64,000 nt of DNA from Alcaligenaceae bacterium (GTDB taxonomy: Bacteria > Pseudomonadota > Gammaproteobacteria > Burkholderiales > Burkholderiaceae_B): positions 496,001 to 560,000 of the forward strand of contig JACCEP010000001.1 in NCBI GenBank assembly GCA_013416395.1, given 5' to 3'. Within the stretch, counting starts at the first letter, position 1; each line of letters begins with the position of its first letter. The translations under genes and the position numbers were made by a program. Below the pieces are notes generated by a model, which was not told the origin of the DNA, did no database searches, and saw only the letters and a list, made by a program, of their open reading frames with translations. Of the stretch, positions 44,300-55,364 are shown in pieces.

Positions 44300-44562
44300 T
44301 ACCAGCCCTCTATAGAATCTTTGAAGGGTAGTCGAGGCTCAGCAACCAACTGAGTATCAAGGACGGAAAGAACCTCATAAACTCTTGCGAAAGCAAGGCC
44401 AGAAGCGTCCTTTTCCATGCGAGAAACGGCTTGTTGAGTTGTGTTCAGCTCACGAGCGAGCTTAGTCTGGCTCCATCCTTTTTCTTCTCTCAGAGAGCGG
44501 ATGAGCGGGGAAAGTTGCTCCACTTTTAATAAAAATACCGATTTCATCGTCATGTCTCGCAT
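44299..44562 (-). CDS. hipB: HipB-type antitoxin/repressor, XRE family
   Basis: The protein has a Xre helix-turn-helix (IRSLREEKGWSQTKLARELNTTQQAVSRMEKD) followed by a HipB-like tail (LAFARVYEVLSVLDTQLVAEPR). It looks intact at about 87 residues; an ATG at 44547 is an equally likely start. Its partner hipA is deleted, so it survives as an orphan regulator. Many GATGTA/TACATC half-sites lie directly upstream. Confidence 0.85.
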   Translation of the reverse strand: MRDMTMKSVFLLKVEQLSPLIRSLREEKGWSQTKLARELNTTQQAVSRMEKDASGLAFARVYEVLSVLDTQLVAEPRLPFKDSIEGW

Positions 44563-44570
44563 CAAATGAG

Positions 44571-44700
44571 GATGTACACATCATGAATCATGACTTAGCG
44601 ATACATCAAATAAGGCGTAAACCGATGATGCTCCAAATAAGATGTAGATGGGAAATACATCATAATTGTAGTAATCGCAAATTACACTAATTATGATGTA
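44571..44700. promoter_or_regulatory. Clustered GATGTA/TACATC half-sites and a long inverted repeat
   Basis: GATGTA or TACATC occurs at 44571, near 44602, 44641, 44656 and 44695. Perfect 12-bp arms TACATCATAATT (44656-44667) and AATTATGATGTA (44689-44700) enclose a smaller repeat GTAAT-CGCAA-ATTAC (44671-44685). This resembles a multi-site operator for the adjacent HipB. Confidence 0.55.
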
Positions 44701-44774
44701 AGCATGGCTGTATGAATTTGAGGGCGTCACCCAGTTCAAGAAGTTGAATGTCCCTGTGAAACCTGCGTTTCGCA

Positions 44775-44810
44775 TAAAAAAGCGGCCACTAAAAAGTAGG
44801 CCGCTTTTTT
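44775..44810. terminator. Bidirectional intrinsic terminator after gyrB
   Basis: A6-GCGGCC and GGCCGC-T6 form a stem interrupted by ACT/AGT pairing around AAAA. With A and T runs on either side it can stop transcription on both strands. It is about 66 bp beyond the gyrB stop. Confidence 0.75.
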
Positions 44811-44818
44811 ATGTCAAG

Positions 44819-44858
44819 AATAGTGGCCAACTTTTGCTACAAAACTTGGCCAACTATT
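44819..44858. repeat. Long imperfect inverted repeat next to gyrB
   Basis: AATAGTGGCCAACTTTT (44819-44835) and AAAACTTGGCCAACTATT (44841-44858) pair with one mismatch and one bulge around GCTAC. It lies between the terminator and the gyrB stop. It could be a second terminator or the trace of a lost mobile element. Confidence 0.5.
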
Positions 44859-44875
44859 CTCAAAAACAACAAAAC

Positions 44876-47422
<2,547 letters not shown>

Positions 47423-48532
47423 TTAAATACGCATGGGCATGACAACGTACTTGAAGTGCTCATCGTCTGGCGACGTAATGAGCGCCGACGCGTTAACGTC
47501 AGGCTGCACCGACCACTGAATGTTTTCGGTTTTGACGTTGGCCAGCACATCAAGCAGGTAGCTGACATTGAACCCAACATCGAGCGGCTCGTGGCTGTAA
47601 TCGATATCGATTTCTTCTTGTGCCTCTTCTTGCTCGGTATTGGAAGATGAGATTTTGAGCTGGTTTTCAGACAGCTGCAAACGCACGCCTTTGAGCTTAT
47701 CAGTCGTGAGAATGGCGGCACGCTGGAGTGCGCCTTGCAATGTCTCGCGGCTGATGGTGAAGTGGCGCGTGTAGTTGCTGGGGATGACCCGGGTAAAGTC
47801 GGGGAACTTGCCCTCGACCAGCTTGGATACCAGCTCGACATGACCGAAACGGAAGCGGATCTGGCCCGTGGCAACGTCAATGTGCACAGGCTCATCGGTT
47901 TCGGAAAGCAGGCGCTGCATTTCGAGTATGGTTTTGCGCGGCACGATGACATCGTGTTTGCTTTCTATGCCCTCAACCGGCGTACCGCTGTGAGCCAGCC
48001 TATGGCCATCTGTGGCTACCGCACGCAAGAAACCGGGCTCGAACACAAAAAGCAGGCCATTCAGATAATAGCGAATATCTTGCTGGGCCATGGCGAAATG
48101 CACCATGCTGAACAAATGCTTGAGCGTTTTTTGTGGCAACGAAAATGAAACATCCCACTGCTCGGGTTGAGCCAGCGTGGGAAACTCGGCGGCCGGCATG
48201 GTTTGCAGCGCAAAGCGGCTTTTACCAGACTGCACGGCCAGCTTGGCACTGGCCAGCGAAAGCTTTACATCGCCCAGATCGGGCAATGCGCGCAGAATAT
48301 CGAGCAACTTGCGAGCGGCGACCGTGGTGGATTCGTTTTCTTCGCCAACCCCGAACTCGGCATGTGTGGTGATCTGGACTTCGAGGTCAGTCGCGATAAA
48401 GGCAAGTTTCGTGCCTTCTTTGCGCAATAAAATATTGGCAAGAATGGGCATCGTGTTCCTGCGTTCTACGATGCCCGCCACGGTGGACAGCGGCCTGAGC
48501 ACTTCATCGCGAGTCGCTTGTACGAGTTGCAT
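47423..48532 (-). CDS. dnaN: DNA polymerase III sliding clamp (beta subunit)
   Basis: DnaN forms the ring clamp that tethers polymerases to DNA. The 369-residue protein has three clamp domains and ends in YVVMPMRI, the usual C-terminus. It begins two bases after the dnaA stop, so the pair is co-transcribed. DinB, encoded 9 kb away, carries a clamp-binding tail. Confidence 0.98.
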   Translation of the reverse strand: MQLVQATRDEVLRPLSTVAGIVERRNTMPILANILLRKEGTKLAFIATDLEVQITTHAEFGVGEENESTTVAARKLLDILRALPDLGDVKLSLASAKLAVQSGKSRFALQTMPAAEFPTLAQPEQWDVSFSLPQKTLKHLFSMVHFAMAQQDIRYYLNGLLFVFEPGFLRAVATDGHRLAHSGTPVEGIESKHDVIVPRKTILEMQRLLSETDEPVHIDVATGQIRFRFGHVELVSKLVEGKFPDFTRVIPSNYTRHFTISRETLQGALQRAAILTTDKLKGVRLQLSENQLKISSSNTEQEEAQEEIDIDYSHEPLDVGFNVSYLLDVLANVKTENIQWSVQPDVNASALITSPDDEHFKYVVMPMRI

Positions 48533-48534
48533 GA

Positions 48535-49950
48535 TTATCCTTTCAAGGTTTGTTCTAATACATGTAGAGCGTGATTAAGCTCGGTCTGCTTGGACCTTGC
48601 ATCGGCGATTTTTCGTACTGCATGCAGTACGGTTGTGTGATCCCGCCCACCGAACAAATCACCAATTTCGGGCAGGCTTTTCTGGGTAAGCTCTTTGGCC
48701 AGATACATGGCAACCTGGCGTGGCATGGCTATATTGGCCGGACGACGTTTCGAGTACATATCGGCGACTTTAATCTTGTAAAAGTCGGCCACGGTTTTTT
48801 GTATGTTTTCGACCGTAATCTGGCCATTTGACACCGACAGCAAATCTTTGAGCGCGTCTTTACATACGTCAACCGTTAACACCTCACGCCCATGAAAGCG
48901 CGCATAGGCAGATACCTTGCGCAGTGCACCTTCAAGCTCGCGCACGTTGCTACGCAAATGCTTGGCGATAAAAAACGCCACTTCTTCGGGCATGGCCACG
49001 CCCTCGGTTTCAGCCTTGTGCAGCAAAATAGCAACACGCATTTCGAGCTCGGGCGGCTCGATGGCCACGGTAAGGCCAGAGTCAAAGCGCGAGATCAAAC
49101 GGCTGTCTATATTGGCCAGTTCTTTGGGGTATGTGTCTGAGGTAATGATGATTTGCTTGCGCTGCGCCACCATGGCCTCAAAAGCATAGAAAAACTCTTC
49201 CTGGGTACGATTTTTGCCTGCAAAGAATTGAATATCATCAATGAGCAGCAGGTCAAGTGAATGGTAATAACGCTTGAACTCATCAAATGCCCTGCGCTGA
49301 TAGGCCTTAACCACATCAGATACATACTGGTCGGCGTGCACATAGCGCACACGCGTGCCTGTGCCATTTTCTATCATGGCATTGCCGATGGCGTGAATAA
49401 GATGGGTTTTACCCAGGCCCACTCCCCCGTACAGAAACAGCGGGTTATACGAAACCCCGGGGTTTTCAGCCACCTGCAGCGCCGCAGCGCGCGCGAGCTG
49501 GTTAGCCTTACCCGTTACGAAGTTTTTAAACGTAAGGTCGGCGTTAAGCCGCGACCTGTCGTGCATGGCATCGGCGATGGCCGCAGCAGGCGCTGATGGG
49601 GCAGCGGGCGTGCCAATGGCCCCAGATACCTGCACAGGTGCCAGGCCCAGGCTTGGAGGAGGTGCAGGCGTGCGCCCGGGTGCCGCGCTACGGCCTGCCG
49701 CCCCTGCAGCCCCCAATTCAAAGACCACTTGCACGGGGCGCTTGTACCAATCGGTCGCAAGCTGCTCTATTTGGCTGGAAAAATTTTTGCGCACCCAATC
49801 GAGCTTGAAACGATTGGGCGCAGCAACGCGCAGCACCGCCTGTTCGTCGTCGAACGCAAGCGGTACCAGAGGGCGTATCCAGGCGCTGATTTGTTGTGGA
49901 GGTAGATCCTGCTCCAGTCTCTGGACGCAGGACTCCCAGAATTCTTTCAT
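48535..49950 (-). CDS. dnaA: Chromosomal replication initiator DnaA
   Basis: DnaA binds DnaA boxes and melts the origin. The 471-residue protein has an N-terminal helicase-loader contact domain, a variable linker rich in Pro/Ala, the AAA+ domain ([42 protein letters not shown]), and the C-terminal DNA-binding signature [15 protein letters not shown]. The ATG at 49950 ([13 protein letters not shown]) is preferred to an upstream frame start at 50004. A perfect DnaA box lies just upstream. Confidence 0.98.
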   Translation of the reverse strand: MKEFWESCVQRLEQDLPPQQISAWIRPLVPLAFDDEQAVLRVAAPNRFKLDWVRKNFSSQIEQLATDWYKRPVQVVFELGAAGAAGRSAAPGRTPAPPPSLGLAPVQVSGAIGTPAAPSAPAAAIADAMHDRSRLNADLTFKNFVTGKANQLARAAALQVAENPGVSYNPLFLYGGVGLGKTHLIHAIGNAMIENGTGTRVRYVHADQYVSDVVKAYQRRAFDEFKRYYHSLDLLLIDDIQFFAGKNRTQEEFFYAFEAMVAQRKQIIITSDTYPKELANIDSRLISRFDSGLTVAIEPPELEMRVAILLHKAETEGVAMPEEVAFFIAKHLRSNVRELEGALRKVSAYARFHGREVLTVDVCKDALKDLLSVSNGQITVENIQKTVADFYKIKVADMYSKRRPANIAMPRQVAMYLAKELTQKSLPEIGDLFGGRDHTTVLHAVRKIADARSKQTELNHALHVLEQTLKG

Positions 49951-50252
49951 ATCCGTCACTTCAGTAAACCTCGATTCTACCCTGTTGAAGGGGTAGTTAT
50001 CCACAAGCAGACACCATAACAGCCAACTACTTACACGCTAAGCAGTTGACTAAACGTAAAAAATTTGATGAAATGGCAGGCTTGACACCGAATTTTCAAC
50101 CACCCGGGCTGCCAACAAGCGTTAATTGGCGGGGTATTTGTCGGCTCGTCATGTGCGGGCCCTAGGCGGCGGGCACATCTGGCTATTTAGCTTACAAGCG
50201 TCAAAACGCAAGCCTTCAGGCGGCTCCGGGCCGTTCTTTTTATTGGATTATC
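49951..50252. other. dnaA-rpmH intergenic region, possible part of oriC
   Basis: This divergent gap between dnaA and rpmH is a common oriC site. One perfect DnaA box, TTATCCACA, lies at 49997-50005 in the dnaA leader, suiting autoregulation. AT-rich tracts (around 50058-50075) are present. Only one perfect box was found here, so this may be just the dnaA/rpmH promoter region. Confidence 0.4.
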
Positions 50253-50387
50253 ATGAAACGCACCTTTCAACCATCAGTTACTCGCCGCAAGCGTACCCAC
50301 GGTTTTCGTGTGCGCATGAAAACTCGCGCCGGCCGCGCCATTATTAATGCGCGCCGCGCCAAAGGCCGCAAGCAACTGGCCGTCTAA
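50253..50387 (+). CDS. rpmH: Ribosomal protein L34
   Basis: The 44-residue frame begins [20 protein letters not shown] and ends GRKQLAV, the canonical sequence of L34 in the large subunit. It is too short for usual length cut-offs but unmistakable. It leads rpmH-rnpA-yidD-yidC, divergent from dnaA. Confidence 0.99.
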   Translation: MKRTFQPSVTRRKRTHGFRVRMKTRAGRAIINARRAKGRKQLAV

Positions 50388-50439
50388 GCCAGTTGCTTCT
50401 GACGCTGGCCAGCAACAGGCTGTCAGCGTCGCTGCCATC

Positions 50440-50823
50440 ATGCGCGCCACATTTCCTCCTGCGGCACGCCTGCACCGCCCCTCAGAATTCGCCTCGGCCC
50501 TCAAAGGCCGGCGTATTGCAAGAGGGGCGTTGTTTGTTGTAAATACGCCCAGACCTGCTCCTGACGGCGTACACGCCGACACTGGCACCTGCACAGAGCC
50601 TCGTCTTGGGCTAATCATTGCCAAGCGCTTTGCTGCACGATCAGTCACCCGCAATGCCATTAAACGCGTGTTGCGTGAAGCTTTCCGCCAAAAACGGCAC
50701 GCTCTGCCCTGTCGTGACTATGTCATACGCCTGAATGCAAAAGTGGCCGACCAGTCGCTGACGCAACTTAAAAAGCAGGTACGCGCCGAGGTTGACGCCC
50801 TGCTTGAGCAGGTTTGCCGATGA
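50440..50823 (+). CDS. rnpA: Ribonuclease P protein component
   Basis: RnpA is the protein cofactor of RNase P, which matures tRNA 5' ends. The 127-residue basic protein has [28 protein letters not shown], containing the RNR motif. The ATG at 50440 ([14 protein letters not shown]) is preferred to an in-frame start at 50347 within rpmH. It overlaps yidD by 4 bp. Confidence 0.96.
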   Translation: MRATFPPAARLHRPSEFASALKGRRIARGALFVVNTPRPAPDGVHADTGTCTEPRLGLIIAKRFAARSVTRNAIKRVLREAFRQKRHALPCRDYVIRLNAKVADQSLTQLKKQVRAEVDALLEQVCR

Positions 50824-51149
50824 TCCGTGCCTTGCTAATCGCCCCCATCCGGTTTTACCGGTATTTTCTAAGCCCCTGGGTGGGGCATGGGTGTCGCTTT
50901 ACCCCCACATGCTCCGTGTATGCCATTGAGGCCATCGAAACACATGGCGCCATCAAGGGTTTATGGTTGGCGGCCAAGCGTATTGGCCGCTGTAACCCCT
51001 GGTGCCAGGGCGGGCATGATCCTGTGCCGCCGGGCAATAATAAACCGGGGCATAGTCATAAACATCTGCACAAACATGAACATGGGCCTGAATGCGAAGC
51101 TCACCACGATCACCGGCAGCAACCTCGTGCTCCTCACCAGCGGCTCTAG
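50820..51149 (+). CDS. yidD: Membrane protein insertion efficiency factor YidD with His-rich tail
   Basis: YidD assists YidC-dependent insertion. The 109-residue protein has the conserved core [30 protein letters not shown]...[15 protein letters not shown] and GGHDPVPPG, then an unusual tail with about ten histidines ([22 protein letters not shown]). The ATG at 50820 overlaps the rnpA stop (ATGA). The tail may bind metal; this is not part of the core family. Confidence 0.93.
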   Translation: MIRALLIAPIRFYRYFLSPWVGHGCRFTPTCSVYAIEAIETHGAIKGLWLAAKRIGRCNPWCQGGHDPVPPGNNKPGHSHKHLHKHEHGPECEAHHDHRQQPRAPHQRL

Positions 51150-51255
51150 GGCATGCCAGGGCAAGTTGCCCTCCATTCATACTGCTCATCACGTATTCAG
51201 CTGAGCTACGTTAAACTGTTGAGCTTTTGCTCGGCTTCAACTTGAAACAGGCGCT

Positions 51256-52962
51256 ATGGACATCCGACGCACCATCCTATGGATGATATTTTCTTTCTCG
51301 CTATTGCTGCTATGGAATAACTGGCAGGTACACAATGGCAAGCCTTCGCTGTTTGGCGGCTCGCCAACGGCCACGCAGACCACTGCAGCCAAAACGGCAA
51401 GCCCCGAAGGCCATGCTGACACCAGCATACCGGGCCCGGCCCCAACGGCAACCCCTGCGACAGCCAATGCTGCTGCCGGTGACACCAACGTGCCTGGCGG
51501 AAAAGCTCCTGCAGCGGCCAGTTCCTCAGAGAAAGTTACCGTCACCACCGACGTATTCAATCTGACGTTCGACACCCTGGGTGCCCAACTGGTCAAGGCC
51601 GAGTTGCTCAAGTATGACTTGTCCAAAAAAGATCCCACCCCAATGGTGCTGTTCGATAACACAGCGCCGTACATGTATGTGGCACAAACTGGCATCGTAG
51701 GTGCTCCTCAGGGCCAGAGCTACCCCACACATCTCACACCGTTCCGGCTGGTTTCCACGCAAACACACCTCACAGGCGATACGCTTGATGTCGTGTTCGA
51801 GGCCGAAACCGATGGCGTTAAGGTTGTTAAAACCTATACGCTGCACCGTGACCGCTACGACATCGGCGTGCGTCACGATGTATTCAACGAAAGCGGTAAG
51901 GCCATCGCTCCGTCGTTGTACCTGCAGCTGACGCGCGACGGGCATGATCCTTCTGATTCCTTCGCCTTCTACAAAACCTTTACCGGCCCCGCGCTGTACT
52001 CGTCCGAAGACAAGTTCCAGAAGATCAGCTTTTCAGACATCGACAAAGGCAAAGCCAAATACATCAAGCAGGCCGACGACGGTTGGATCGGCATGGTGCA
52101 GCACTACTTCGCCACGGCTTGGGTGCCTCCAGAAGGTGTAACCCGCCACAACGAAGTCATCAAGCTTCCAAACGATCTGTACACCATCCGCACCATTGAG
52201 GCCGTTGGCACTATTGAGCCCGGCAGCAGTGTATCGGTACCGGCCAACCTGTGGGTAGGCCCGCAAGACCAGAAAGCCATGAGCGCGTTAGCGCCAGGGC
52301 TGGAGCTGGTGGTCGACTATGGCTGGCTTACTATCATTGCCAAGCCGGTGTTCAAGATCATGACGTGGATTCACAGCGTACTGGGCAACTGGGGCTGGAC
52401 TATCGTCGTACTGACCATGCTTATCAAACTGGTGTTTTACCCGCTCTCGGCTGCCAGCTACCGCTCCATGGCCAAGATGAAGCTGGTAACCCCACGCATG
52501 AAGGCGCTGCGTGAAAAGTTTGGCGACGACAAGGCCAAGCTGAATTCAGCCATGATGGAGATGTACCGTACCGAAAAAATCAACCCATTGGGCGGTTGCT
52601 TGCCCATGGTGGTGCAGATCCCGGTATTTATTGCGCTCTATTGGGTACTGTTGGGCAGCGTAGAAATGCGCGGTGCACCGTGGATACTCTGGATTCAGGA
52701 TCTTTCAGCCCGCGATCCGTGGTTTATTCTGCCCGCCATCATGATGGCCACCATGTTCCTGCAGATCAAGCTGAACCCTACACCGCCCGATCCTACGCAG
52801 GCCAAGATCATGATGGTCATGCCTCTGGTTTTCGGCGGTATGATGTTCTTCTTCCCCGCTGGTCTGGTGCTGTACTGGTGTGTAAACAACGCTATTTCAA
52901 TCGCGCAGCAACGCTATATCATGCACAAGCTCGATAAAGAAACGGCAGCAGCCAACCGCTAG
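51256..52962 (+). CDS. yidC: Membrane protein insertase YidC
   Basis: YidC inserts and folds inner-membrane proteins. The 568-residue protein has the N-terminal anchor (MDIRRTILWMIFSFSLLLLW), a low-complexity Ala/Pro linker, a large periplasmic beta domain, and five C-terminal helices. Conserved parts include LVDYGWLTIIAKPVF, NWGWTIVVLTMLIKLVFYPLS and PLGGCLPMVVQIPVFIALYWVLL. It is followed by a long hairpin terminator. Confidence 0.98.
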   Translation: MDIRRTILWMIFSFSLLLLWNNWQVHNGKPSLFGGSPTATQTTAAKTASPEGHADTSIPGPAPTATPATANAAAGDTNVPGGKAPAAASSSEKVTVTTDVFNLTFDTLGAQLVKAELLKYDLSKKDPTPMVLFDNTAPYMYVAQTGIVGAPQGQSYPTHLTPFRLVSTQTHLTGDTLDVVFEAETDGVKVVKTYTLHRDRYDIGVRHDVFNESGKAIAPSLYLQLTRDGHDPSDSFAFYKTFTGPALYSSEDKFQKISFSDIDKGKAKYIKQADDGWIGMVQHYFATAWVPPEGVTRHNEVIKLPNDLYTIRTIEAVGTIEPGSSVSVPANLWVGPQDQKAMSALAPGLELVVDYGWLTIIAKPVFKIMTWIHSVLGNWGWTIVVLTMLIKLVFYPLSAASYRSMAKMKLVTPRMKALREKFGDDKAKLNSAMMEMYRTEKINPLGGCLPMVVQIPVFIALYWVLLGSVEMRGAPWILWIQDLSARDPWFILPAIMMATMFLQIKLNPTPPDPTQAKIMMVMPLVFGGMMFFFPAGLVLYWCVNNAISIAQQRYIMHKLDKETAAANR

Positions 52963-52978
52963 TAGGCTCGCACGCCAC

Positions 52979-53028
52979 ATGGCGCCCGTCTAAGTCACCC
53001 GCTGGGTGGTCTGGGCGGGCGCCATTTT
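52979..53028 (+). terminator. Large hairpin terminator after yidC
   Basis: ATGGCGCCCG (52979-52988) pairs perfectly with CGGGCGCCAT (53016-53025), enclosing CACCC-GCT-GGGTG, and is followed by TTTTG. It separates the ribosome/yidC unit from the liv operon. Confidence 0.75.
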
Positions 53029-53191
53029 GTTGTACCGTTATTGGGTTATTCCCGATAGAATTTGCTTTAAGCCTAATGTAACTTGGCTAAATAATAATGA
53101 TGCCTGTATCGGTGGCCGTTTCTGCCCCGGTTTGGCTGTACAGCTTTATACATAACAATGAATCGCGCATCCCACGCGAACAGGAGACCTC

Positions 53192-54391
53192 ATGAAACTT
53201 GCCCTATCGCCATTACGGCGTGGCCTATTGCGCCACGGCCTCGTCGGCGCGCTCCTTTGCAGCGCCCTGGGCGTCAGCCCCAGCTTTGCGCAGGACCCCG
53301 TAAAAATCGGGTTTATCGGCACCATGTCGGGGCCTGGCGGCGCGCTGGGGCAAGATCAATACGACGCGTTCATGCTGGCCATTGAGCAAAATGGCGGCAA
53401 ACTGGGCGGTGTGCCGGTCAGCGTCGTGCGCGAAGATGACCAACTCAAGCCCGATGTGGGCGTACAGGCAGCCACACGCCTGCTCGAAAGCGAACACGTT
53501 CCCATTATTACGGGCGTGACGTTTTCCAATGTGATGATGGCCATTCACAAGCCCATCACTGATGCCGGGGTATTTTTCATTGGCTCGAACGCTGGCCCGG
53601 CTCCCATTGCCGGCAAGCAGTGCTCGCCATATTTTTTCTCGACATCCTGGGATAACGACATGCTGCACGAGGCAGGCGGCCAGCTTTCCTCTGATCTCGG
53701 CTACAAAAACATGTACGTAATGGCGGCCAACTATCAGGCCGGTCGCGATGCAGTGTCGGGCTTCAAGCGTGATTACACAGGCAAGGTCATCGACGAGGTG
53801 TACACACAGGTTAACCAGCCCGATTATTCGGCTGAAATCGCACAGCTACAAGCTGCCTCGCCAGACGCCGTCTATGTGTTTTACCCGGGTGGCATGGGCG
53901 TCAATTTCGTCAAGCAATACCGCCAGGCGGGGCTGTTGGGCAATCTTCCGCTTATTTCGGTGTCGACCATTGACGGCTCTACGCTGCCCGCCCTCAAGAA
54001 GCTGGCCATTGGAGCAATTACCAGCGCCCCTTATGCGCCCAACCTCGACAACGCGCAGAACAAGCAGTTTGTAAAAGCCTTTGTTGAAAAATACAAGCGC
54101 GCGCCTTCCATGTATGCAGCGCAATCGTATGATGCAGCCAACCTGATCGCCTCGGCACTCACCAAGGTCAAAGGTAACCTCAGCGACAAAGACGCTTTCC
54201 GCGCTGCGCTTAAAGAAGCAAACTTTGATTCAGTACGCGGCAGTTTCAAGTTTGACTCAAATCAGTTTCCTGACGCTCCCTTTTATCGCGTTGATGTCGT
54301 CGAAGGAAAAGACGGCGCAGAGCTGAGCGCGACCACACCCATCAAGATCAAGACACGTGCCGGGTTTGCCGAACAGTGCAACATGAAGTAA
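53192..54391 (+). CDS. Branched-chain amino-acid-type ABC substrate-binding protein
   Basis: This 399-residue LivJ/LivK-type periplasmic protein has a signal peptide ending at SFAQ/DPVKIGFIG and the type-1 fold (FIGTMSGPGGALGQDQYDAFMLAIEQNGG, ITGVTFSNVMMAI, YAAQSYDAANLIASAL). Such proteins also bind aromatic or amide compounds; the ligand is not evident. The RBS is AGGAGA. It heads a five-gene operon. Confidence 0.9.
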   Translation: MKLALSPLRRGLLRHGLVGALLCSALGVSPSFAQDPVKIGFIGTMSGPGGALGQDQYDAFMLAIEQNGGKLGGVPVSVVREDDQLKPDVGVQAATRLLESEHVPIITGVTFSNVMMAIHKPITDAGVFFIGSNAGPAPIAGKQCSPYFFSTSWDNDMLHEAGGQLSSDLGYKNMYVMAANYQAGRDAVSGFKRDYTGKVIDEVYTQVNQPDYSAEIAQLQAASPDAVYVFYPGGMGVNFVKQYRQAGLLGNLPLISVSTIDGSTLPALKKLAIGAITSAPYAPNLDNAQNKQFVKAFVEKYKRAPSMYAAQSYDAANLIASALTKVKGNLSDKDAFRAALKEANFDSVRGSFKFDSNQFPDAPFYRVDVVEGKDGAELSATTPIKIKTRAGFAEQCNMK

Positions 54392-54443
54392 GAACGTTAC
54401 CGGGGCCGCTTTGTCGGCCCCGGGGTGCTGCACGGAGGCCTAC

Positions 54444-55364
54444 TTGAGCCCGACTTTATTCGTACTCCAATTGCTCAACGGCCTACAGCTGGGAGTGTTG
54501 CTGTTTCTGATGGCCGCTGGCCTGACGCTGGTGTTCGGGATTATGAGTTTTGTAAACCTGGCGCATGGCTCCATGTACATGATGGGCGCTTTTTTTGCTG
54601 CATCGCTATACAACTACACGGGCTCGTTCATACTGGCGGCGGTCCTGCTGGTACCCGCCATGATTGCGCTGGGGCTGGCCGTAGAGTGGATTGCACTGCG
54701 CAAACTGTACCAGCGCGATCACCTTGACCAGGTGCTCGCTACCTTCGGCCTCATCCTGTTTTTCAACGAACTGGCCCGCATGATCTGGGGCGCGTCACCG
54801 TATTACATGGAAGTGCCAGAGTTTTTGACTGGCGCCGTCAATTTATTTGGTATTCGTTACCCCAAGTTCCGCCTGCTCATCATTGGCAGTGGCCTACTGG
54901 TCGCCTTGGGCTGCTATGTGCTGATCCATCGCACACGCATAGGCATGCTGATTCGCGCAGGGGCCAGCAACCGCACCATGGTGGGTGCGCTGGGCATCAA
55001 TATTGTGCTGCTGAACTCCATGGTATTTGCGCTGGGGGCTGTGCTGGCGGGTATGGCGGGCCTGCTGGCCGGGCCCATTATGTCGGTGCAGGCAGGCATG
55101 GGCGAGCCTGTGCTTATTCTGACCATGGTGGTCATCGTGATCGGCGGCATAGGCTCAATACGGGGTGCGTTTTATGCTGCCCTCATCGTGGGCGTCGTCG
55201 ACACCCTGGGTCGCACCTTGTTGCCCTCCGTGTTACGCACCATGTTCGAGCGCAGTGCCGCAGACATTGCGGGGCCGGCACTGGCTTCCATGATGATTTA
55301 CCTGCTAATGGCCATTGTTCTGGCGATAAAGCCCCAGGGACTGTTCCCGGTACATAACACTTGA
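54444..55364 (+). CDS. Branched-chain amino-acid ABC permease LivH-type
   Basis: This 306-residue inner-membrane permease has about eight helices and the LivH motif MSFVNLAHGSMYMMGAF, with VVIVIGGIGSIRGAFYAALIVG near the end. The TTG at 54444 follows GGAGG at 54434-54438 with good spacing and is chosen over an upstream TTG at 54411. It overlaps livM by 4 bp (TTGA). Confidence 0.92.
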   Translation: MSPTLFVLQLLNGLQLGVLLFLMAAGLTLVFGIMSFVNLAHGSMYMMGAFFAASLYNYTGSFILAAVLLVPAMIALGLAVEWIALRKLYQRDHLDQVLATFGLILFFNELARMIWGASPYYMEVPEFLTGAVNLFGIRYPKFRLLIIGSGLLVALGCYVLIHRTRIGMLIRAGASNRTMVGALGINIVLLNSMVFALGAVLAGMAGLLAGPIMSVQAGMGEPVLILTMVVIVIGGIGSIRGAFYAALIVGVVDTLGRTLLPSVLRTMFERSAADIAGPALASMMIYLLMAIVLAIKPQGLFPVHNT

